From Filobasidium wieringae (taxonomy: Eukaryota > Basidiomycota > Tremellomycetes > Filobasidiales > Filobasidiaceae): 64,000 nt of DNA. The stretch is from positions 248,001 to 312,000 of the forward strand of contig BCIV01000005.1 of the NCBI GenBank assembly GCA_001600055.1. The letters run 5' to 3'. Shown here piece after piece: positions 47,601 through 58,384 of this stretch (positions are counted from its first letter, which is position 1; every line of letters starts with the position of its first letter). The notes beneath the pieces were generated by a model, which searched no databases, was not told the DNA's origin, and saw only the letters and a program-made list of their open reading frames with translations. The position numbers and the translations under genes are program-made.

Positions 47601-48341
47601 ATGTTCTTCGGCAGGAGTAGCATCTCGATGCGTGATCTTGTTCTTCTTGTTCTGCACGTCGATCGGGGCCAAGTCAGTGACGATCACGAGCCGACACGCA
47701 CGGCGCAGTACTCACCCTCGCACCGCCTTTCCCTTCCTTATCCGCGGCCCTCTTCTTCCTGACCCCGCCAGGAGCGAGAGCAGGAACGACCGTCTCCTTG
47801 ATTTCCTTTTCGATCTTGTTACTCCTCTTGTTCTTGTCGACAGGGGGAGGAGCCATCGTCGCCTGGGCCGCCAATCCGCCTTGAACTGCCGCTCCGAGAA
47901 AGTCTCCACCGAAGAGCCCACCGGACGCTTGTTGTCCGTCAGCACCGGGTAAGAACTGCGAGAACTCGTCCAAAAGATCGGGAGCGTTATCGAACAGTAC
48001 GGTGACTTGCGAGTAGACCTATGGACGATCGGAAAAAAGTCAGTCTGAGCTCATACGAAGGACGACCATCGCGCACACACCTCGTTGATATCCTTTGTCT
48101 CCTTTTGATAAGTCTGTAAAATCTCCAAAAACTGCTTGTACGTCTCGGGATCGGACGAGAACCTGTTCTTGATCTTGTTGACGAAAGCGATGGCGTGATT
48201 GAATTCTACCATCTGAGGTGGACGTTCGTGCGTTTCCCTGCCTGGGATATGTTTGTTGACCATGGACAAGGACGGGTTACTGGCGGGTGGGTATTGTTGG
48301 AGGACGTGGGATTGGAGTACCGAATGACCCTGAGGAGGTTC

Positions 48342-48374
<33 letters not shown>

Positions 48375-50457
48375 TTGTTGTTGCTGTTGCTGCTGGACGA
48401 CAGACCCCGCCACAATCTCCTCCCTCCCCCTCTCCCTCTCCCGTTCCCTCTCCGACTCCTGTTGCTGCTGCTGCATACCACTAGCCAACAACTGTACCGC
48501 ACCCGGAGTGGCGGGACCTCTCCCGGTCCATTTCCCAGCGGGCATTCCGATATAAGGATTGATCTCCTGCCCCATCCTGCCCTGAATCGCCAGGGGTGGT
48601 TGACCGGGCCCGACCGAGCCGGGTAAAGGGAATGGGTTGTTGGGCGTTTGAGATCGACTGGAAGGTATCCCGGTGGTACCCAAGGCAGAAGAAGTCATGG
48701 CGGGTGGGAAACCCGTCCCCCTATTCCCCTGATCCCTCTGAATCTGTTGCTGTTGCTGCTGCTGCTGCTGCTGCTGTTGTTGCTGTCCCAACTCCCTCCC
48801 CCCCGCACCAAGCCCAACCGCACCTCCCACTCCCGCTCCCACCCCCATCTCTCCCTCCTCCTCCTTCTTCTTCCCCCCCTCCTCCTTCTCCTTCTTCTCC
48901 AGCCCCTCCTTGGCCTCCCTCTCCCTCCTCTCCCTCTCCGCCCTAGCGAACCCCCCGGGAACCTGATTGACGGTCCCCTGAGGCGTCGTGACCTGGATCA
49001 TCATCATCCCCCCCCCCTTGACCCCGAAAGCCGGATCGCTCCGCATCCCAATGGGGAATTCGGCAGGGTCCGTGCTGGTGTAACATTCGATCCGGTAGCC
49101 GGGAGGGAGGAAGGTGTTGAACCCTTGGATGAGGGAGGGTTGGTAGTGGAACAGGGTGGATACTCTATCGATCACTCCGGGCGTGTCGATTCTGTCGTGC
49201 GTCGAGTCGAATGGAACGGAACGTCAATACCCCAAAAAACAACCACAACCAAAAAAAAAAAGGTCAAACTAACGTCTGCCCCTTGAACTCCTTCATGACG
49301 TCCAAAAACCTATTATAAACGTCGGGTTGATCGGAGAATTGTACCTGCACGTATCACAAACGCCATCATCAACATCAACATCAACATCAACATCAGCATC
49401 AGCATCAGCATCGCCAAACATCATCAACGACATCATCATCGTCAACAACCAAGCGGCGAAACCGAAAACTCACCTTGACCTGATCCAAATAACTGAGCGC
49501 GTCCCTAACGTTCAGAGGTCGATAGGCCGCTCCTCCCGGTGCCGTCGCACTCGCACTCGCACTGGCACTGGCATTCGCACTGGCACCTGCATTCGCACTG
49601 GCACTGGCATTCGCATTCGTACCGACTGTTGCACTGGCGGGTGTTGTTGCACTAGCCGTCCCACCCGTTCCGGGGGTGGATGTGGGTCCGGTCAGGATTG
49701 GGGTAGGGACGGTGTTCGATGTGGTGGATCCTGGTGTAGGTATGGATCCAGGTATGGGTGTGGGTGTTACGGCAAGGTTGGGACCGGTACCTGCGCCTGC
49801 GCCTGCACCTGCAACGGCATTGGCATTGGCACTGGCACTGGCACTGGCACTGGCACTGGCACTGGCGATGGGATTTGTCACGCCAGACGCGGACGGGCTG
49901 GGCTGGGGAGGAAGGGTAGGTGGTTGTTGTGAAAGGGTAGGGTTTGGTTGTCCTTGTCCTTGTCCTTGCGGTTGCGATTGAGCTTGTCCTTGTCCTTGTC
50001 CTTGTGCTTGTGGAAGTTGAGAACCCGATCCCCCCCCACCTATCCCACCGCCAGACCTCTCCAGCCCCAATCCCATATTCCCCGTCAAACCCGCTCCTCC
50101 GGGCACTGAGGACGGTTCGGTCCCGCTCTGATCTGACTGAGGAGGAGGATAACTGGAGTCCGGGTTGGTTGGGGTTGGGTCTCCTCCAAGCCCTGGCCCA
50201 GTCTGCGTTTGAGATTGCGATTGAGATTGCGATTGAGGTTGAGGTTGAGGTTGAGATGGGGTTGATGGTACAAGAGGCTGAACGGAGTTCTGTTCGTTAT
50301 GCGTAGTAGCAAGACCACTACCCGCACCCGCACCCGCACCCGCACCGGCCACCGCAGCCGTCCTATCCGAGGGTTCTCCGACCTGTCCGGGCTGACCGTG
50401 ACCGACCTGGCCAGCCGGAATGGGAGCTGGATCGGACCTGTTCCCCTGGACGTTCAT
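44631..50457 (-). CDS. SIN3: SIN3 transcriptional co-repressor scaffold
   Basis: Scaffold of the Rpd3/HDAC co-repressor complex. Read leftward from 50457 ([17 protein letters not shown]). The first ~320 residues are disordered (SQSQSQ, QGQGQ, ASASAS and GAGAG runs). PAH1: [13 protein letters not shown], then [18 protein letters not shown] and [23 protein letters not shown]2: [35 protein letters not shown] and [13 protein letters not shown]3: [29 protein letters not shown]. The HDAC-interacting region follows: [60 protein letters not shown]. The C-terminal part contains acidic linkers and ends [19 protein letters not shown] at the TGA of 44631-44633. About ten exons and 1,600 residues. Between PAH1 and PAH2 lie two polyQ tracts. 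Confidence 0.95.
48342..48395 (-). repeat. CAG/CAA (polyGln) microsatellite in SIN3
   Basis: About 18 consecutive Gln codons (CAG and CAA mixed) on the minus strand, in the linker before PAH2. Seen directly as CTGTTG repeats on the + strand. Confidence 0.9.
48744..48786 (-). repeat. second polyGln tract in SIN3
   Basis: About 14 Gln codons on the minus strand between PAH1 and the PAH2 linker. Partly pure CAG (GCTGCTGCTGCTG on +). Confidence 0.9.
49361..49412 (+). repeat. CATCAA/CATCAG hexamer repeat in a SIN3 intron
   Basis: Tandem CATCAACATCAA... turning into CATCAGCATCAG, ending CATCGCC. It falls in the intron between the long N-terminal exon and the PAH1 exon of SIN3, so it is non-coding. 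Confidence 0.8.
49540..49868 (-). repeat. Ala-Ser/Ala-Asn repeat coding arrays in SIN3
   Basis: Two blocks of GGCACT-type hexamers (about 49541-49625 and 49814-49866) encode alternating Ala-Ser and Ala-Asn. They are separated by a Pro/Thr/Gly segment. Nearly pure DNA repetition suggests slippage-driven growth. Confidence 0.85.
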
Positions 50458-50998
50458 GTCAGTACCCGTGGACCTTCCAGGTTGGGCGGTGCGTGTGGAG
50501 TTGGGGTAAGTGGACCAGTAGAGTAGGAGTGAAATGGTGGAGGGAGTGGAGTATGTGGTGGGTGGTGGAGGAGGTGGTGGAGGGTGCGTGTGTGTGTGGT
50601 GGCAGAGCAGCGAGAGCCGAGTGGTGAGCGTGTAGGTAGAATCGATTGAACTGAACTGAACCCTTCCACCTGTTCACATTTGCTTCCGCCCACACACGCT
50701 ATCTCATGCGTTTATCGTGCATCCGCGAGAGAGTATGTGATGTGATCTCACTCGGTGACGTGTTGTTGCACCGCGGATGATAGCGTGTGGGGTGTGCCGT
50801 GGATGGATGATGCGTGAACCAAGTGGAAGCGCAAAGGTGAGATTGGGAAGCGCATATCGACCTGAAACTGAAACTGACTTCGATGGGTTCTCCTGTTCGA
50901 GTTGACCTCCAAGTTGCCCGTTGCCCGTTGAACATCGAACAGCACGTGATCACTCGACTGCGACTGCAACTGCCACAGCAACTGCCACCAACGCAACG
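50458..50998. promoter_or_regulatory. divergent promoter region of SIN3 and mL44
   Basis: 541 bases between divergent starts. Next to SIN3 there is a GTGGTGGAG/[13 protein letters not shown] segment (50530-50605), likely its 5' leader. Short direct repeats CTGAAACTGAAACTGA (50859-50874), GTTGCCCGTTGCCCGTTG (50912-50929) and CGACTGCGACTGCAACTG (50955-50972) lie near mL44. No coding exon seen. Confidence 0.45.
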
Positions 50999-52639
50999 AT
51001 GCCCCCCAAACTCCCCCAACTACGTTCACTCCACACCTCCTCACTCCGTCTCTCCCCGCAACCACCCTCCACAGACCCGCTCTACAGACCCACCCATCCC
51101 CTTCAGACACCCACCCCAGATTCAACCCTCTCCGCCCTCCTCTCCCGTCTATCCCTCAACGATCATGAATCGGCGCAACACTTGGAGATGAGGAGAGAAG
51201 CGCTCCGGACTTGCCTCGTCGATCCGTCCTATACAGCTTCCAAATCCACCCGCCCAACCACCACTTCGACGACGACGACGACGACGACGACGACAACCAC
51301 GACGAAGAAAAACGGCCCCAACAACCTCCTCCTCTCTCAACTAGGTAACCACCTGCTCGGCCTCTTCACCTCCGAACACCTCGCCACCACCTACCCCAAC
51401 CTCCCCACCCGCGTCCTCAAGAGCGCCGTGGCCGGGGTATGCGGGATCGATGCCTGTGGAAGCGTCGCCAGGGAATTGGGGGTCGGGTTGGGACTGGGCA
51501 ACGGGGTCGTCGCGGTCAAGTGGGAGAGGTTGGGTTCCTCTTCCCCTTCTTCTTCTCTCGACGTTTCCTCCTCCGGTTCTGGTTCTGGTTCTTCCGCTTC
51601 CTCTTCCTCTGCGGCAGGTCAGACGGACGTCCAGGGCAAGCGGGAAAGCGTCGAATCTGCTGCCATCACACCGGCGCAGGGGAAGACGAGAACGATGAAT
51701 TCGAAGAGGAAGGAGAAACATTATACGGAAGTCTTGGCTAATAGCGTAAGAGCGCTGGTCGGGCTGGTTTACCAAGAACGAGTGAGTCCCCTTTCCTTTT
51801 ATCCCATCTTATCCCACTCACCCACTCCTCTCCTCTCCTCTCCTCTTTTACTCACCCACTCACCCACTCTCCCCCCTCCCCTCCCCTCCCCTCCCCTCCC
51901 CTCCCCTCCCCACCCCGCGCCCATTCGTCAGGGAATAACCGCAACCCGGCACTTTGTAACATCCCACTTCCTCTCCCGGAACCTAGACCTCCCCTCCCTC
52001 CTCAACTTCCGGAACCCTAAACACGTACTCGCCGTGGAGATCAGGAGGTTGATGGCGGACGCTGGGGTCGAGGGGGGCGCGGTGGTTAGTAGGTAAGTAC
52101 GGGTGTGGGCTGGGCTGGGCTGGGTAGGGGGAAGGGTGGAGGGTTGATCTGTTATTTTCTCTTTTGCTTTTTTTCCTCTCCACCCACACGCCCACCCGCA
52201 CAGGATCCTAGCAGAATCAGGCCGGACCTCCATCTCCCCCGTGTTCAATATCGGCCTCTTCCTCCCGTCTGGTCTGAAATTGTCCGAAGGCTACGGCTCT
52301 TCTTTACGAATGGCCGAGCATCGGGCCGCCATCAACGCTTTGGTCGCTATTTATACGGTCAGGGGGGAGTTGGCCGCGGGTCAGGTTGGCGAGGGTTCTG
52401 AGCAGACTCGGATGGAGACCCAGATGGATACACAGACGGGGCGGATGGGGGAGACGGGGATGGACCTCCCCACTTCCGCCCACTCGGGCCCGCCCTTGCG
52501 CTTCAACGGGTCCGAACGGGGCAGAGAGAGGGAGGGTCGGTTCAGGGGGAACGTCGCGCTCGGACGGGCAGAGGCCGTCTTCGGTAGTGCTGGTGGTGCT
52601 GGTGCTGGTAAGGGCGGGAAGAGGAGGAGGTGGGCTTAG
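50999..52639 (+). CDS. mitochondrial large-subunit ribosomal protein mL44 (MRPL3 type)
   Basis: Component of the mitochondrial 54S subunit with an inactive RNase III-like fold plus dsRNA-binding domain. Start ATG at 50999 (MPPKLPQLRSLHTSSLRLSP) gives a mitochondrial-type N-terminus. An upstream in-frame Met at 50921 only adds a Thr-Ala repeat. The RNase III-like part reads NLLLSQLGNHLLGLFTSEHL, TYPNLPTRVLKSAVAGVCG and EVLANSVRALVGLVYQER. After an intron come TATRHFVTSHFLSRNLDLPS and LNFRNPKHVLAVEIRRLMAD. The last exon has the dsRBD-like ISPVFNIGLFLPSGLKLSEG and SLRMAEHRAAINALVAIYT, then a Gly/Arg-rich tail. The usual catalytic acidic signature of RNase III is not seen, as expected for mL44. 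Odd: a polyThr run and a Ser/Gly insert interrupt the domain. About 460 residues. Confidence 0.85.
51266..51300 (+). repeat. ACG trinucleotide repeat coding polyThr in mL44
   Basis: Runs of ACG (GACGACGACGACG...) encode about 12 consecutive Thr within mL44. Seen directly. Confidence 0.9.
51872..51912 (+). repeat. CCCCT pentamer repeat in the first mL44 intron
   Basis: About eight copies of CCCCT within the intron that separates VYQER from GITATRHF. The intron is longer than usual (about 150 bases) because of this and neighbouring CTCAC repeats. Confidence 0.9.
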
Positions 52640-54011
52640 GGGGGCGAGGTGGGGATGATGATGTCGTTTTTGTCGGGAAATATGAAGAGGGGGAAGGGTT
52701 ATGAGATGATACCCCATCGTACACGTCTTCGAACTGACCTTTTCGCTTTCCGAGCCAAGGGGGAGGGGGGCGTCGAGTACGGAGTGTTTGGATCGAGGTC
52801 GTTATCCTGGAATTTTGCGCTGTTGAGAGGGTATCGTTCTTGGTTGGACGGGTCGGGCGGTTGGGCGCGGGGTTCATGTTGAGGATCGGAAGGAATGAGT
52901 GCATTGAAATTGACTGGGTACAGCCGGATTCTGGTAAACGCAGAGCTGGGTCGAAGATGCATACACTCTCAAACCATCCAGAGGTCTTGGAGGTCTCGTC
53001 TGCCCGCCCCCTATTACAAGGTCACAATTGGTTTCAGCGACTCCAGCTGATCTTCCCTTAGAAACCCTTGGTGCATCATCTCCTGGTCAGGTCAGGCTAC
53101 ATCAGAGGGATAGATATACGTCGAAGGAGCCTGCTCCGGTCGCATGCTGGAGTACGAGTCGATCGGATTTCTCTGCTGTGAAACGTATTCAACTCGTGTA
53201 CTCGTGCGACTCATCACTTATCAACTCATCATCCGCAATTCATCGACTCGTTCACTTATCCACTCGATATCACAATGTTCGACTAGCTCGTTTTGATCGT
53301 CGATTAGGCCGACTTCTGCGACTGCCTTCCGAGTTCACCCAGGCTCGCAGCTGTAACTTCTGGTTCAAAAGCTCACAAACTCTCTTGTCTGTCCCGGAAC
53401 AAGGAGGAAAGGGACGGACCCTACCTTCGTGCCGTGGTATCCAGTAGTGCTCGAGATGTTTGGCGTAAGGCTTGCGGATACACATTCTCCTGGAACCATA
53501 TTGCTCCTGCAAATTATGTCGGCAAGTCCAAGCATCCAGAAACCAGACAGAAAGAACATCGGTCTATGCGGTATTAAACGGCAAGGACACTAGACAAAGA
53601 GTCACAGGAAGTGGGATTCCACCGCCAAATCGAACGATGTGGCCGCATCTATGAGCAGGTGGATGTTGACTGGTCCCTCCCGTGCTCTGACCCATACCTT
53701 CCCAGTCCCTGCAGTTTCGTTTGACAGCCTTAAGCCTTAACCTTCAGGCTCATCGAGGTCTGTTCTTTGCGGCCTGTTGATTATTAAATCATATCCAAGC
53801 ATTTTAGCTCCTTTACAGCCGGATCGCTGGATCCGGAAAGATCGACTGCGTTTGGCGTCGTAAAAGGGGTTGACTGTGGTTTAAAGCTGAGTCTTACTGG
53901 CCATATATATTAACTGCCTGCGAAGAGGGTCTTCCCTCACCGACTAACGGCTAATCGAACCGGACTGGACCTCCCGAACCGATCGGCGTTGACGGTGATT
54001 GAACTGGTGGC

Positions 54012-54029
54012 GGGGGGGGGGGGGGGGGG
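54012..54029 (+). repeat. 18-base homopolymer G run
   Basis: Eighteen consecutive G after GGTGGC, followed by TGTGG. The longest homopolymer I noticed in the window; prone to slippage and sequencing error. Confidence 0.95.
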
Positions 54030-54346
54030 TGTGGTGCTTAGATTTTCGTCGGTATCCGCTTCTACAGTACTTGGGTTCGTAGGCATCATGCAATAATCCG
54101 CTTCATTGAGAGGTGCGTAGGTACTACAGGACAGCTCCTCTTCTCGCGGTCGCAGTTCTAGGTTATCGACCCGGATCTAATCATACTGCGGGCGCCAAAA
54201 GGCCCAACGTTTATTTCTTCTCTGAAACATCGCTAAAAGGCACAAGCGCATGTTACAGCTCGCGACTCGCGCGTGTAGCACAACACGTAAAGGAGTGTAT
54301 GGGGCGAAAAAGGGGTAAACTGACGTTTCAGTCCTGTTTAGATCGT

Positions 54347-54353
54347 TATAAAA
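54347..54353 (+). promoter_or_regulatory. TATA box of the first secreted calpain-like gene
   Basis: TATAAAA, 113 bases before the ATG at 54460. The second gene of the pair has TATATAAT 117 bases before its ATG, so spacing is preserved between the two. Confidence 0.55.
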
Positions 54354-54459
54354 CAGGTATGGCTCTTGTAGGCGTGTGAGACAGCTTTTTTGAGATGCGT
54401 CTGCCTCTCATCAGATCAAGATTACCATCGCAGTCTTTCCGGTAATTCCATTCAAGAAG

Positions 54460-56102
54460 ATGTTGTTTCACAAAGCGCTCGGTATGGCGATTCTATCAAC
54501 TTCGGCCATGTTTTTGGTCGAGGGGAAGCGTAAGAAAGATGAGCCTGCCAGATTGTGAGTCCGAACGAGACAGGATACGACACCGGCATGTGTGCTCACC
54601 GCGACAACCTTGAACACTGGGATAAACAGCGACTGTATGTTCATCGAAGCATGTATATGGCTGTGGATCTACACCACTAATTCTTCACACATTCTAGTTG
54701 ACCCAAACAGGCGTAACTTAACTTTGTTTAATCAAGGCGGACCGTTGTCTGAACAGCTCATACAGTAAGGGACTTCTTGCCTAGAGCCTCTTCCGGAGGT
54801 AGTAAAACTGAAGGATTTATCTGCCTTAGACCTCTCACTTTGAATAATAGTTGGCACCATGCAGCGGTGTTGAGTATGGTCATCAAAAATACATTTAATA
54901 TGTCAATGATGGTCGACAAGAACGACGTCGAAGTGAGTAGCAATTCAGATGTGGCATTTGTTACTGGTTGAACGCCTAATGCGTTGAAACCTCAGGGCAA
55001 TGTCGATGTAATCCTTCACGATGAATCGGATATAAGTCGTATGAGTACATATCAAGCACAGAAACCTACGTGGCAGGAAGTGCTCGATCAGAAGACATCG
55101 TCTCCCGGACGGCTTTCCGACAACCAGAAAAAGACCCACCAGAAATACAAAGATAAGCTCACAGAGTAAGCCGCACAAGATGAAACGGCAACAACTTCTA
55201 AAATTTGTCCCTAACTGATGCTTGATGTTATCAGCAAGAATCTACCTGTGGTATGGAGCGCCGTGCTGGAATCTGCTATGAAGTGTAAGTCGATGGTGAC
55301 TTACATTGTAAGTGGATCGCGCTCAGTTATAAACATCGACTATCAGCTTGGCTCGACAGCAATCGAGATGTGGCAAGCAGATCGAACGAAGACGCTTCCT
55401 GGCCAGACTCGGGTTATCCATCCTGGACCTATGGAGCTTTGAGTGGTCAGATGGCAGACCGTCACGAAATACGCCAAGGTGGCCAAAAAGAAAACGACCT
55501 GGTCATGGCGGGGCTTCTGAGCGCTAATAAACAACCAGGATGCGCTATCACCCGAGGAGATACAGGAGACGAAGCAGAGAAAGCGAGATTGTGAGCCCTT
55601 CTCTGGCATACCATCCATACAAGCGCGGTACGCCACTGATCGTTTCAACACAGTGGTTTGGCAGGAAATACCTCCTTTACAATACAGTCTTATGTGTCGT
55701 GAGTTATCAAGTGTACTCTAACTTTTGTACTATACCCTCTGATAGCAGAATTTAGTAATACCATAACTTTAATAAACCCAAGGAAAGAAGTGTGAGTACC
55801 AGTACCTATTAAGCTATGCTCTCCGCTCTTACACACGTTTTCGAACTCAGGATTACCAAAGAGTGGGACGGTTGGTACATGTGTCCTTCCTACGAAGAAC
55901 TCACACTGAAACCCAATGTCTAGGCGATGATTCCACTTGGAAATCGAATCAAATCGTAGACCAGGGATTTGGCAAGGTCGAGTAAGCGTATTCCGTTCAT
56001 GATGGTGTGTCCGCACCTAACATCACGTGCAGAATGACACCTGATAGATTCCTACAAGCCTTCGAAGCGATTGAGATCTCACGAATCAACGCAGGCTCCT
56101 AA
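54460..56102 (+). CDS. secreted calpain-like protein 1, catalytically degenerate
   Basis: Eleven short exons (54460-54554, 54630-54652, 54698-54764, 54830-54932, 54996-55165, 55235-55284, 55347-55590, 55654-55698, 55756-55789, 55851-55981, 56033-56102) join in one frame. The N-terminus is a signal peptide (MLFHKALGMAILSTSAMFLV). The core follows a calpain (peptidase C2) layout: LIQPLTLNNSWHHAAVLSMV at the cysteine site (C replaced by S before W), VDVILHDESDIS, LPVVWSAVLESAMKSWL, GYPSWTYGALSGQMADR, TSFTIQSYVSNTITLINPRK at the His/Asn sites (His replaced by T, Asn kept), and GFGKVEMTPDRFLQAFEAIE at the end. It is homologous to the next gene. I infer a secreted pseudo-protease. An alternative acceptor frame would end at 55923, but the frame used gives the better calpain-like tail. 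The LINPRK-DYQRV join is the least certain. Confidence 0.68.
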
Positions 56103-56869
56103 TGTACAAGGCCAACGAGATGTATGATTCCTTCTTGTACCTTGTATTATATACCCTCTCACCCAAGTGGATTGTAGCGACGCGTGTCCGTGTTCAGACC
56201 GCAGATGCATAATTTTCTAGCGTGGTTTCTTCCTTGGAAGAAAACTCGTAGGGCTCAACTTAGAGATCTAATTAACGGGACAGGTACGAGATGAGCTGGT
56301 GTCTCCGAACAGGGGGTTTTCAAAGAAGCAGAAGTCTACAAACGAGGGGGAGATCGCAAGGCCACCTACCCTACAAAAATGCGTCGCATCCAGGCAACGA
56401 CCACCCCATGACTGCCCCGAAATCTCCCATAAGAATACTGTGACAGACTTCATGAACGTTCATACAGATTCCGATGAGGGCAGATTATTTTTCAACGTCG
56501 ACAAGGGCGATGACCTTGATGTCACATAGATGCCGCGCCTGAAAATCTCCTGGGTAACATCAGACAAGGAGTCCCTTTCGATTGATACCCCTAAACGCTT
56601 CTGAGCCCGTAGTGCACTCGTCTGTCTCAGTATTGTGCTTTGGAACTTTTTGTCTCAGATTATACGTGTCAGTCCATAAAGGAAGCCTACGAACAGGGAT
56701 ATAACAAGGGGTAGCTGGAGCGTTTGCGCTTGGCGACCGAGTGCGCGCGAGGTATATAATCGAACAGCGAGAAGCCAAACTTGACACACTGCCAGCGATC
56801 TTACAATCTTGAAAGAGAGGAATATCTGTATCTCAGATAGCACAAAATCGACGTAAAAACTCAATCAGA
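56103..56869. other. intergenic region between the two secreted genes
   Basis: 767 bases. An open frame at 56299-56529 (ending NVDKGDDLDVT) has no signal peptide or match to the neighbours, so I leave it unannotated. A TATA box for the second gene is near the right end. Confidence 0.4.
56753..56760 (+). promoter_or_regulatory. TATA box of the second secreted calpain-like gene
   Basis: TATATAAT, 117 bases before the ATG at 56870. Confidence 0.55.
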
Positions 56870-58384
56870 ATGCTTTCCTTCAGAACGCTAGGCATATCCC
56901 TGGTGGCAATGGCGTTGCACGCGTCAGCCTACCCTAGCACTTTCGGGACAGAAGATTTCCAGGTACGCGACACCCCGAGACCTGCAGCGTGAGTGTCTGT
57001 TGTATGCCATATACATACTGAAGATGAGTTGAATGTCGACGAACGATCGCTTCTGTCGAAAGTGATGGTCAGTGAGAAGGCTGTACCTCGTGAAGAATCA
57101 GCCAATCCATTATTGATCGTCCTTAAAACAGTTACTATGCAGGCAAGAAAGTGGCAGTTATTTCAGGGTGATCCGAACATCAAAGATGTGACTCAGTCCG
57201 TCATCTCGATATCGAGTATTGAGTCAGGCAGGAGCTGAAACTCGTGGGGATTTCTCAGAGGCGTAAAGCTGAAAGACAGTTGGCTCGCGGCTGCTTCATC
57301 GATCATTGCGGTGAAGGATCCGGCCAAATTGAAGGAAATCATTATCGAAGCTGATCCGAATGCCGTGAGCGAACAAGTACATGTGTAACAGGTGAATGGT
57401 GCTTAAGTCTCTCCTTCCTTTCAGATTACGGACAAGGCGAATGTTACGTTACATCTGATTCAACATGATCCTCTAACATTCATGGTCAAGAAACCCACGA
57501 AGAAACAACTGATAGGTAAGAAGACCGGTGCTTTCTTTCGTGAAGGGGAGGAGTAAGTCGATTCGGCTTCAGTTAGGGATTCAAGCGATAACCTCGTTGA
57601 CACATACACGGCCAAACCAGACCAGCCGTTTGGAACGCTGTTCTAGAGGAGGGCATGAAAGGTTTGTACCAATCGCTCCTAGATCCTGACAGCTGACCAA
57701 ATAGACTTCCATACAGAATTGTACGATGCACAGCAGAAAGCTCCGGGAAGTGACCCATATCAACAAAAGCTTTACGGTATCGAGAAGGAACTTAACGGAG
57801 GGTATGCTAGTGGTGCACTTTTTGCTATTTATGGCGAACAAACTCAGCTTTCTATGTTGAACGAGACTTCGCAGGCGAGCCTCATCGAAATGATGGGCAC
57901 AGACAAGTTGGCCACAACGACATCTCACCAGGAAGCGACGTAAGAGCATCTCTTTCCCTTGATACCTTTAAAACCTAATTTCCAGCACGATTTGCATAGA
58001 GATGTACCGAAAGACATGGCGTTCGCGGTGATGGGGTATGACCAACAGGAGTAAGTCTTGATTGTCTCGACCAAGTACTATTTGACTGATCGTGTTGCTG
58101 TAATCAGACAAAGGGTCGTATTGCATAGTCCGCAAGGCAAGGTGTAAGCATCGCGATAAGGTCACATAGAGTTCGCGGCTGTTCTCCTAAGTTCTTTCCC
58201 CTCTTTCATGCCATTAGCAAAGAGAACAGTAACATCAAAAATCACGAGGAGGCTGGAACATTTGAGTGAGTACGAGTGCCCACCACCTGCACTTGCATTG
58301 ATACTGTTTGCGGTGTCTAGTATCGGGATTGATGCATATCAGAAGAACTTCCTCTACATTGAATACCTGGATCGGAAATTATGA
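56870..58384 (+). CDS. secreted calpain-like protein 2, catalytically degenerate
   Basis: Many short exons (about ten) join in one frame. Signal peptide MLSFRTLGISLVAMALHASA. The order of calpain-like blocks is clear: LFQGDPNIKDVTQGVKLKDS-W at the active-site cysteine position (GDCW in calpains, here KDSW), VTLHLIQHDPLTFMV, PAVWNAVLEEGMKDFH, KELNGGYASGALFAIYGEQ, VPKDMAFAVMGYDQQEQRVV at the catalytic His (G-H-A-x-x-V in calpains, here D-M-A-F-A-V), LHSPQGKV at the Asn (NPWG in calpains, here SPQG) and TFDIGIDAYQKNFLYIEYLD at the end. Cys, His and Asn positions are thus S, M and S, so no protease activity is expected. The GTCCGT donor after DVTQ is non-standard but gives exact alignment with protein 1 (QGGPLSEQLIQ...). 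Ends at TGA 58382-58384. Role unknown; possibly extracellular binding. Confidence 0.7.

Larger units (their letters stand above)
52640..54459. other. 1.8 kb gene-poor region upstream of the secreted calpain-like pair
   Basis: Between mL44 and the first secreted gene I find no exon chain with family similarity. Open frames (52840-53061, 53028-53447, 53270-53512 minus, 54113-54379) have arbitrary composition. The left 250 bases carry the mL44 3' end. Near the right end are the 18-G run and a TATA box, listed separately. From about 53.7 kb the DNA looks less GC-rich than the rest. Confidence 0.4.

Noticed and set aside
48195..49286. Leu-rich + strand open frames
   Set aside because: Antisense of the SIN3 polyGln and Glu/Lys-rich linkers (CTG/CTC repeats). 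Not membrane proteins.
54113..54379. 88-codon frame with a hydrophobic start (MRRYYRTAPLLAVAVLGY)
   Set aside because: It runs over the TATA box of the next gene, has no cleavage-site context or homologue I know, and no splice partners.
55851..55923. Alternative end of secreted calpain-like protein 1 in frame VITKEWDGWYMC...
   Set aside because: It resembles the calpain W-x-G-x-W segment but stops at once; the other frame continues into GFGKVEMTPDRFLQAF, which aligns with the end of protein 2. The choice remains open to RNA evidence.
56299..56529. 76-codon frame between the two secreted genes
   Set aside because: No signal peptide and no similarity to the calpain-like blocks; chance open frame is more likely.
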